Of a DNA stretch of 64,000 nt, positions 49,103-59,763 are shown in pieces (the first letter of the stretch is position 1; every line of letters begins with the position of its first letter). Location: assembly GCA_029962745.1 (NCBI GenBank), contig CM057156.1:30202195-30266194 (forward strand). The letters run 5' to 3'. The position numbers and the translations under genes are program-made. Source of the DNA: Echinometra lucunter. Taxonomy: Eukaryota > Echinodermata > Echinoidea > Camarodonta > Echinometridae. The notes beneath the pieces were generated by a model. That model was not told the DNA's origin. It saw only the letters and a program-made list of their open reading frames with translations, and made no database searches.

Positions 49103-52100
49103 CTGAGTAAACACAAATGTAAACAACAAACAAACAAATAGAATAAAAAGAAGCAATGATTCAGGCCGTCAGGAGTTGATATAGAATACAAATATATACG
49201 GCCGTGAGAGGGTCTTGTTGGAAACTATGGTACTCGAAGTAACAGGAATGCGACTATAGGCTTATTCCCGAGGGGCGCGCCCTGGCGCAGCCCCGAAAGA
49301 AAATAGTCGCAATCGCGTTACTGAGGGCATCATAATTTAACCAGACCCTCTCACGGCCGTATATATTTGGTTTATATCCGTCATCTTTAGTAAAAGAGTA
49401 GAATCTGCACTTTTAAAATCAGAGATTCTACATCTAGATTCTAAAGATCTATAACAATTGTATACAAATATGTACGGCCGTGAGAGCGTCTGGTGGGAAA
49501 CTATCAAACTATGGTACCCGAGCTGAGGCATTCCAGTTGCTGAGGGCACCATAATTTAACCAGACCCTCTCACGGCCGTATATATTTGGTTTATATCCGT
49601 CATCTTTAGTAATAGTAAAAGGGCAGAATATGCACTCTTAAAATTAGAGATTCTGCATCTGTAGATACTGGTGACACGACATTTGCTCCGGCGACATTTG
49701 CTCCGCCGACAACTGCTCCGAAAATGACGACAAGTGCTCCGCGACAAGTGCTCCGCGACATATGCTCCGCCGACAGTTGCTCCGCCGACAGTTGCTCCGC
49801 CGACAGTTGCTCCGCCGACAGTTGCTCCGCCGACAGTTGCTCCGCCGACAGTTGCTCCGCCGACAGTTGCTCCGCCGACAGTTGCTCCGCCGACAGTTGC
49901 TCCGCCGACAGTTGCTCCGCCGACAGTTGCTCCGCCGACATTTGCTCCGCCGACAATTGCTCCGATTTACTATGATTACTCTTATTTAGAGTGACATATG
50001 ATGATAAACATAATAAAGGCATGCCCTCAAATTCACTGAATGGTGTCGTGGGGGCAAGGTTCAAGTGTCGTGGTTTCCAAAACATTTCGGTGGAGAAATT
50101 GGCGGCGAGGCAATTGTCATAATCATTATCAATTGTCGGAGCAGAGTAGAATTATTATCAATTTATTGATGATTATAATTAATTCGGCGGAGCAAATGTC
50201 GTCGTTTTGGAGCATAATTCGGCGGAGCATATGTCGGCGGAGCAACTGTAGGCGGAGCATATGTCGGCGGAGCAATTGTCGCCGGAGCAAATGTCGTCGT
50301 TTCGGAGCAAATGTCGGCGGAGCAAATGTCGGCGGAGCATATGTCGGCGGAGCAAATGTCGGCGGAGCAAATGTCGGCGGAGCAATTGTCGGCGGAGCAA
50401 TTGTCGGTGGAGCAATTGTCGGCGGAGCAATTGTCGGCGGAGCAAATGTCGGGGGAGCATATGTCGCGGAGCACTTGTCGCGGAGCACTTGTCGTCATTT
50501 ACGGAGCAGTTGTCGGCGGAGCAAATGTCGCCGGAGCAAATGTCATGGAACCGTAGTATAAACAGCGCTGTTGCAGTGTTTGCATTGCGCGCGGATCTAA
50601 ATTTAGCAAAATGATGACATCATCACGCGTTGGCGCCTAACACAATAGACACGTGCAAAGTCATGTCACAAATCAAGTACGCACTTTTTGCGTGATGTCA
50701 TACGCTCTTAATAGTATCCGTAAATACAGTGGCGGCACAAAAGGGGGGGGGGGGGGGGGGGGGGGGAATGGGGGGGCATTTGCCGCTTTGCCCCCCAGTT
50801 GCCCCCCCCCCCCAGAAATTTTGAGGACTGAAAAGAAAAATTATACAGTAATTTGTAAATAAGTTGATGTTTTCATAAGCATCATATTCAAGCTGTGAAG
50901 TGCTCCAAAATTCCATTTTCTGCTCTTCAAAACTTCGTTTGAAAACAAAAAAGTGGTTATTTTTGGCTCGCTCGCTTCGCTTGCTCATCATATTTTTAAA
51001 TTTCTTTTCTGAAATGCAATTAAAAACAAGAAAAGTAGCCATTTTTGGCTCGCTCGCTTCGCTTGCTTGTCATATTTCAGAATATTTATTCGAAAATGCG
51101 ATTAAAAACCAGAAAAGCGGTTATTTTTTGTTCACTCGCTTTGCTCGCTCGCAAAATTGATATTAAAATGTGTGTAAGAGGAAAAAAAATCCAAAAATTC
51201 AATTATCCCCCCCCCCCCACTCCTCAAAGTGGATTTACGCCTCGACTAAAACTCGCGCTTCACGCTTGATTTTTCCATACACGCAAAAAAAAATTGACTG
51301 CCCCTGCCCCCCCAACATTTTCTTTTGCCCTCCATTTGCCCCCCCCCCCCCACTTTAACAATCCTGGTGCCGCCACTGCGTAAATAGTAGGTCCCGACGA
51401 ACTATGAACGGCTTGTGACGTCAGATGTTACCGTAAGGTCCATGACAAATTTGCTCATTTGCATGATGCTGGTGGGAATTGTATTTTATCACATGATGCG
51501 CATTGGACCAATCGCAGAGATTATCATGACGGATATAACGCTATTTATATCCGTCATGACAAGAATCTCTGCAAATGATCTTACCTTGTTTACAAAGTCA
51601 TGTTTTCACTCATTAAATTTTACGCCAAAGTACCTAATGATAATGTTTCTTGACTTCAAAGTCTTTTCTGTTGATAGATTTACCCACTGGTGACGGATTC
51701 CTTCGCATTGCTTACGGAAACCTGTGTAGGGAGTACGGCTTCTCACACAAACAGGCTACATGAGTCAAAACCGAGTGAATTTCGCACTCAGTTAGCTTCC
51801 AATTTCTAAACTTTCTCCAATTCCTGTGGCACCGTACAGCTGCGACCTGAACTTCCCTGACAATTTCTCATTGCAAATATTAAAAGAAATCTGCATATAT
51901 TGGTCAAAATTGACAAAAAATCGAACGAATGTACATAAAGCGCTATTGACTTGTGTACTATAAAAGTTGGAGCGCCCATCGCATTATGTCTGTGTCGAAC
52001 AGTCTGCTGCCCTCTTGCGTTGTGAAATTGGTCTATTACCGTGTTTGCACTGCGCGCGCGATCTGAATTTAACAAAATGATAACATCATCACGCTTCGAC

Positions 52101-55100
52101 GCCTAAAAAAATCCCGGGGGGGGGGTACTCGACCCCAAAAGTGGTAGGTATGTGCCGCGGGCGAGAGAAAAAATGGGGGCTTTGAAACGGGCTTATTGTG
52201 AAAAGGAGAGTCTTCGGAACGGGCTTCGGAACAACAAATGTTTGTGAAAACGGGGGTCTTTGGAACGGTTCGCCTGCGTGTGAGTGCGTATGTATCCCTA
52301 TGGAACGGGCATACGTGCATGCAGCTAGCCCGGCGGCACGGACGGCGGGTGCGCTCGCGCAGAGGCGATGGTCGGACAGCGCTCTGAGGGCCGCTTTTCA
52401 CCGTAATGCAGCTCATTGTAGCGGATCAATGCGGCCGGAACGGCGTAACGAAAAATATGCGAAGCTTTGGAACGGATTTCTTTCTTCCTTTTTCTCGATA
52501 ATAAGAAAATGCTATGCTTTGGAACGGCTTTTCTTTGTTCTTTTTCTCAATAAGATAAAAATGCTATGCTTTGGAAGGGAAATTTGAGTGTAAAAATGGG
52601 GGTCTTCTCCGCGGCACATACCCACCACGCATTATATACTGAGTGCCCCCCCCCCCGGGAAAAAAATACCAGTAGGCACACTCAAAATTAAATGTAGTCA
52701 CAATCTATAGTGTGCACTTTTTGTGTGCGATATCATACGCCGTATATAATATCCGTGAATAGTAGTACTATTCACGGCTCGTAACGTCAGATGTTACCCT
52801 CCATAGCAAATTTGCTTATTTGCATGAAGCTGGTGGGAATTGTATTTTATCACGTGATGCGCACTGGACCAATCAATTTCAGAGATTCATATCGTGACGG
52901 ATATAAATAATGCTTATATGAAAGATGACTCATTTTGATAGTTGAGCAAAGATTTGTGAAATTCAACACCGCTGCTGTCACATCACTAATATTGCAGTGA
53001 GTCTAGTTTCATTAGGATGAGTAATCAAAATCAGACAATTTTTAACTTATCTTAAAATGATCTAACAAACAAACAAACAAAAAAAAAACTTCCCTCCTTA
53101 GATTCCACGTGGTTATTGGAAATGCTTTGGAAATATGGCTCCTATATGTAATCATACATTGCTCATACATTCACTTAGTGACACCCCCCCTCCCCCCTTT
53201 ATAAAGGGCACATATAGGGGCATATACAATATGGCGTCCAAAATATATGAAGAATGGGACTACAAATAATGTGTAGGCAGTATCTTACAAGTTATTCTAC
53301 ACTGTTACCAAACAATCGTTGAAGTGTCTTCTTTTTTATTTATGTTATTAAATGTAGCGTGGGTTATAAGCTATTGTAGATTTAAAAAAAAATCTTATTT
53401 CCATGTTTCATTATTCCTCTGTTGTTTTCCTTTTCTTCGCCAGCTGATTGGGAGGGTACGCAAGTGTTCCACCCCCCCCCCCCCCCCCCCCCCCCCCCCC
53501 GCCTGCGTAAAGGTACTTACGTGTGTAGTTCGTTACGGTTCCATTACCCTCTACGTCACACTTCCAGTTGTTCATTTCCATGGTGCTGGTCCCACAGTTC
53601 AACCACAATTGTATATCTTCAATAGTATCAAACGCGGACTCGGATTCAGCGAAGAAGTCACTTAGAGAATTGAAGGAATCCCACCAACTGGAAGCATCCT
53701 CTGCAAACTCGTCAGGGGGATCTAGAAGCGCAATATCATCGTACTGATATCGGCCGATGTCTCGTAGAACTCGATGGAAGCTAAGATGTTCCTTGAGGTT
53801 GGCGAAGGTAAGTAGGGATGGGATCCGTTTCTTTCCCACTGAAGTAACGACTTCTGCAGTGGAACATATCAGTCTGGCTTGCTCCCAGGTGCCACGATAA
53901 CCAAACCTGTAGCACTTGGTCAAATTTCTGTCCATAAACCAACCATCTGGGCATACAGCTATATACACAACAAAAGGAAGAAAAATACCTTGAATGACAA
54001 ATGGACTAAAACAACAACAAAACTTTGTTTTTATCTAAAACTGGCTTCTTGCATAAAGACTTACTTTTAAGAGCAAAACAAACAAACACAACAGAAAGAA
54101 AGAAAGAAAAAAAAAAGCTTTCCTCATGGTTGAAAAATGAACGTAACTTAGTGGTCAACCAATAAGGATACAGCCTATTTGACACTGGCTTAATAATTTT
54201 AGATGTGATTAAATTGCGCCTTGCAAAGTGATCTCTGATATAGCACCCACGTAGGGGCTTTAAAACACGAGGCCGAAAGGGTTATTGGTCACGAGTGAAC
54301 CAGTGGCGTAGCTAGGATTTTTTCAGTAGGGGGACACGGGGGGGGGGGGGGGGGTTGAAATTTTGTAGGGGGCACCCAAAATATATTTTTTGGGTACATA
54401 CAAACACGCACACAACACACACACTCACCTCCGCCCCCCCCCCCACACACATGATATTTTCTATTCTGTGAGCGAGCCAAAATAACCACTTTTTATTTTG
54501 TCGTCAAAATACAGTTTAGGCCTATAATTTTTTATATAATATATTTGGTCACCACTCTACCAAATAAAATTATATCTCGCTGGTCTATGCTGTTTCAAAC
54601 CGTTCTGCTTCTAAATATGTAGAGCGAGTGAAGCAAGCAAGAAAATTTTTTGAAATCCTCACTTACACATGTCTACATTTTTTTTTCCTTTCTGGCCCAT
54701 TTTGGTATTGCTTTACCTTTTTTTTTTTTGCCTAATGACAGTGAGATACTCGGGCTTTATTTTTCAATTTGTTTTCTTTTTCTTTTCCTACCTTTTGGCA
54801 CATACACGAACCCACACACACATATAATATTATCTATTTTGCGAGCGAGCGAAGCGAGCTAGCCAAAATAACCACTTTGTCGTCAAAATACAGTTTAGAC
54901 CTATAATTTTTTAAATGGTATATTAATTAGGTCACCACTCTACCAAATATGATATATCTCGCTGGTCCATGCTGTCTGTTTTTGAATACACTGTGTCAAG
55001 CAGACATTTATTTTGTTTTGATGTTGAAAAAAAAAAGAGAAAACAAATGATGTAGGTCTATGATCACGATATTTCTATTTTAAAAGAAAAAAAGATATTT

Positions 55101-58100
55101 TTATATCTTGTGTTATATTGGAAATAAAACCTGAACTTGAACTTGAACTTGAACTAGACTTGTCTCAAACCATGCTGCTTCTAAATATGGAGAGCGAGCG
55201 AAGCGAGCAAGAAAATTCTGAAATCTGCACTTGCAAAAGTCTACATTTTTTTCCCTTTCTGGCCCATTTCGGTATTGCTTTACCTTTTTTTTTTGCCTGC
55301 TGACAGTGAGATACTTGGGCTTTATTTTTCTTTATATTTCTTTTCCTACCTCTTGATTTTGTGGGGGGGGGGGGCACCTGGGGGGCAAACCAAATTTATG
55401 GGCGCACGTGCCCCCCCCCCCCCCCCCCCCTGTAGCTACGCCCCTGGAGTGAACACCTCGAAGATCCCGTAGCTGGGAGCACAACACAACCCATGGAGAA
55501 CAGCGGTTGTATTTTGGTATTGTATACTGCCGATAATTGCCAAATTGATATTCATCAACAATAAGAATACATGCTTCTTAGAAAAATGACACTTAAAATA
55601 ATACATGTACACAGTCAAGTGCTGACAGACCATGTACCCGAGTTTGTAGAATTTCCCTCAAGAGCCGCTCGATATTTTGGCTTTAAGGTCGGTTAATTTG
55701 TGGTCTGAGGGCTGGTTTTATAAGTTGGACGGCCTGTCACATTAGAAATCCCCTATCGAATTCCTGTCGCCGCCAGCGTATAAAGATGATCAATGTTGTT
55801 GACTTCATTAAAATGTGTACATATTATTGCATGTTGATTGGTCTTTGAATCTAAAGTGAAAAGTATGATTTTTCTTCAATTAGTTATGGATGCAATGTAG
55901 GAGGAGAAAAATAGATCGGGTTTATCAGTTCCCATTGAGTAACGTGTTTTCAACATTAATTACACCCTTCATCCAAACACTCCGAGATTTTATGTTTTGC
56001 TTTGTATTTTCTTTGTTTGAGTTTTTCTTGTCTTTTCTTTGCACACGGGATATTCGTATGCATTAACCTATCATTTTCTCAGTAGTATTAGTTGCAATAG
56101 TGTCGTCAGCTCGCTTGAAATCACGCTCTCCACGATAACTTCAGGAATCTCAGCGATAGATTCAGAAATCTCATAGCTGTCATATTCATAATTAGAACGA
56201 ATTCAGGAATCTTATCAACAAAGTCAGAAGGGATTGCTATGTTTACAGTATTTTTCGCAGAGTAATTTCTCGGCCATGTGTAATGAATTCACGAGTTTGC
56301 TGACATTGCTGTCATTCCGTCTGTTGACGAGATAGTAATGATTAGCGAAATCGAAGTAAACCTCAATTTTATACCAAAACACAGGCAATATACCTACGCC
56401 CTACGCATGCGAGGGGGGGGGGGGGGGACGTGGAGATGCTGGGGGTGGTACATCATGTAATAAGGGCTTCTCTTGGTCCCCATCCGTTACTTATCGTGCT
56501 CCCTCTCCCCCTTTACAATCCCGGTTCCGGTGTATATTTTCGGTATTCCATAATACCTTCTTCTGTGTTGTTCCTAGTCAAAGCAGGTTCATCATCTGGA
56601 TTACTTGAAGGTGATCCTGGCGTAGGAGTGATTATCCCCATCTCATCTGTTGGTATGATGATTTCACAGTTTGTTCCATTTCGACCGCGTGGACAATGAC
56701 ACTTATAACCCCAAGGTATCTCCTCGCACCGTCCTGATACACAGGGGTCGCTCAAACAATCTTAAATGATTAAAACATAGATTAACTGGGGTTTGTCAAC
56801 CAATATAAGATCAAAACAAAAATACACTGAAGTCGTTCAAACAATTATTCTACAGATATCAAAATAATTATGCTTAAATTCCACCCCAAGAATATTTTAG
56901 ATACAAAAATTACCGATGAATGATTTTGTTTAGGTAAATATTTGCTAAAAGAATGTTAACACTTTGATTTATATTTCTATTCGATAGCTCCCATCAGCTG
57001 CCAAATATATTTATATTTCTATTCGACAGTTCCCATCAGCTGACTCCTTGAGTCAACCTTACAACACTCGGCATAATAAAATCGTCCCTCGTCACACACT
57101 GGATGGAGATGATGAAAACTGGAACTCACTTACTACCACCTCACATAACTCTACCCGCTTTTGGTCGGGGCCCGAGTCTGGGTTAAGGCAAAATAAAGCA
57201 AGAAATTTCGGCAAAAATATTTCGATCATCCCCCACTCCTCAAAACGGATTAACGTCGTTGTTAGAAACACATATTTGATATGTGTATTTTCAAAAAGTC
57301 CTTACGGGGGGGGGGGGGGGAATTATCCCCCTCCCACCGCTAAGTCGCTCGCTCCCTGGCATAATCCTCCAAGCTCCCAGTAGCCCCCCTCCCCTCAATT
57401 CGTTTTTCCTCGAAGCGCGCCTGGTTATGGATGCAATGTAAGGACGAGAAAAGAAGTCGGGTTTATCGGTTTTTCAACACCATTCATCCAAACACTGCGA
57501 GATTTTTTGATTTGCTTTATATTTTCTTAGTTTTTTTTTTCTTCTCATTTCTTTGCGCACGTGATTTTTTAAGAAATGTATTTACCTACCGTTTTCTTAA
57601 TAGTATTAGTAGCCATAGTGTCGTTGGTCCTCAGCTCGCTTGAATTCACACTCTCTACGATAATTTCAGGAATCTAAGCAACAGATTCAGGAATCTCGAC
57701 TCTAGATTCACGAATCTCAGCGTTAAATTCAGAAATCTCATAGCCGTCGTATTCATACATGCAATTAGCGCGAAATTCAGGAATCTCAGTTAAAGTCAGA
57801 AGGGACTGCCATGTGTAGTTTGTTGCAAAGTATTTTTTTCTGCCAGGTGTAGGCCTACATTTAGGAGATTGCTGACATTGCTGTCATTCCGTCTGTGACG
57901 AGATCTAGTAATGATAACCGAAATCGAACGAAGTACACCTCAATTTTATGCCAAAGCATAGGCAATAAGCCGGCGCATGCGGGTGGGGGGGGGGGGGGGG
58001 CGTGGAGGTTGTGGTGGGGTGGTATATCATTTAAGGGTTGCCCTTGGTCCCCATCCGTTAGTTATCGTGCTCCTTCTCCCCCTTTACAATCCCGGTTCCG

Positions 58101-59698
58101 ATGTATATTTTCGGTATTCCATAATACCTTCTTCTGTGTTGTTCCTAGTCAAAGCAGGCTCATCATCTGGATTAGTTGAAGGTGATCCTGGCGTAGGAGT
58201 GATCATCCCCATCTCATCTGTCGGTATGATGATTTCACAGTTTGTTCCATTTCGACCGCGCGGACAATGACACTTATAACCCCAAGGTATCTCCTCGCAC
58301 CGTCCTGATACACAGGGGTCGCTCAAACAATCTTAAATGATTAAAACATAGATTAACTGCATGGGGTTTGTCAACCAATATAAGATCAAAACAAAAATAA
58401 ACTGAAGTCGTTCAAACAATTATTCTACAGATATCAAAATAACTATGCTTAAATTCCACCCCAAGTATATTTGAGATACAAAAATTACCGATGAATTATT
58501 TTGTTTAGGTAAATATTTGCTAAAAGAGTGTTAACACTTTGATTTATATTTCTATTCGATAGCTCCCATCAGCTGCCAAATATATTTATATTTCTATTCG
58601 ACAGTTCCCATCAGCTGACTCCTTGAGTCAACCTTACAACACTCTGCATAATAAAATCGTCCCTCGTCACACACTGGATGGAGATGATAAAAACTGTAAC
58701 TCACTACTACCACCTCACTCAACTCTACCCGATTTCTGTCGGGGCCGGAGTCTGGGTTAAGGCAAAACAACAAGAAAAATAAAATAAAAATAAAGAAAAC
58801 AAAAATGAATGGACTAGAATTAGTCCCTTATTGCCTCTTTTGGATCTAGAGAAGGTGGTTAGTAGTGGTTGGTCGACGGATGGTTGGGGGCATACCTGGT
58901 ACACGACAAATCTGTTGTGTCAGCGCAGTCCGGTCTTGTCCCACTCGGCAAGTTGAGTTTTTCAGATGTAACCGGACATTGATAAGTTTAGGAATGGTTT
59001 GGGTCACGCCCCCAGGTCCATCTTTCGTTTGACATGTATCCTTTAGATTCGGAAGGGTGTAGTTTAAACGAATTGAACCCAGCTGGGTGCTACGACGGAT
59101 GCAAATGCTTTCAGAGTCTTCTGGAAGTTGGCCTGCTTCGTTCAGGGAGAGGAAATTACATCTTAATTTCAACGAAAGGAACCTTTCTCAGTTCGTAAAT
59201 TGTCAAAAATGAAAACTAACTCATTTCTGTGATTATGGATAGTGTACATAACATAAAATCGGTCAGATTCATGTTCTCTCGCTCTGTACTTATCGTCATT
59301 ATTTTTTTTTTCACTCGGATCCTTATACTTTTATTTTCTTTCCATTCCCGGGTTTTCACATGCATGTTCACCCCATGTGCAAAAATTTGCATTCAACGCC
59401 CCCCCCCCCCCCCCGCATGGGGACACACTCCACGTCGTGGAGTGGATATAAATCATTTTGTGGGGTTATAGCCTAGGTTACCTCTTGTGATTTGTCTGAA
59501 GAATTATGTCATGAAAATACGTATTTCTTAAAATTTGATGTTTGATTGTATGACTCAATGACTAATTCGATAAAGATGCTATTTTACTTTATGACAAAAT
59601 CATTTTCTAAAAGTTATAATAATAATAACATTGATAATTAAAATAAAGATATTAACAAAATGATAGTAATATTAATAATAATAATGATAATGAAAATA

Positions 59699-59763
<65 letters not shown>

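Larger units (their letters stand above)
50570..52910. repeat. Tandem duplication broken by two insertions
   Basis: Unit 1 (about 50570-51590) and unit 2 (about 52040-52910) share GCGCGC(G)GATCT, AACATCATCACGC, GCACTTTTTG, GTCAGATGTTACC and GCTGGTGGGAATTGTATTTT. Unit 1 carries the hAT-like insertion 50727-51378 and unit 2 the insertion 52113-52659. Sequence from the 11312 family lies between them. Confidence 0.75.
55884..58770. repeat. Tandem duplication carrying the EGF exon
   Basis: Unit 1 (about 55884-57195) and unit 2 (about 57427-58770) align from TTATGGATGCAATGTA to AGTCTGGGTTAAGGCAAAA, introns included, each with one 204-nt EGF exon. A 230-bp piece (57196-57426) between them has hAT-like end motifs (CCCCCACTCCTCAAAACGGA). 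Confidence 0.88.

Noticed and set aside
49678..50544. Possible CRISPR array
   Set aside because: The 15-bp units are contiguous with no spacers, are inverted in the second half, and the genome is eukaryotic.
49606..50614. Repeat proteins with five-residue units (for example CSADS, APPTV, SAEQL)
   Set aside because: The 15-bp unit has no stop in most frames on either strand, so all frames stay open. The sequence is the arm of a foldback element.
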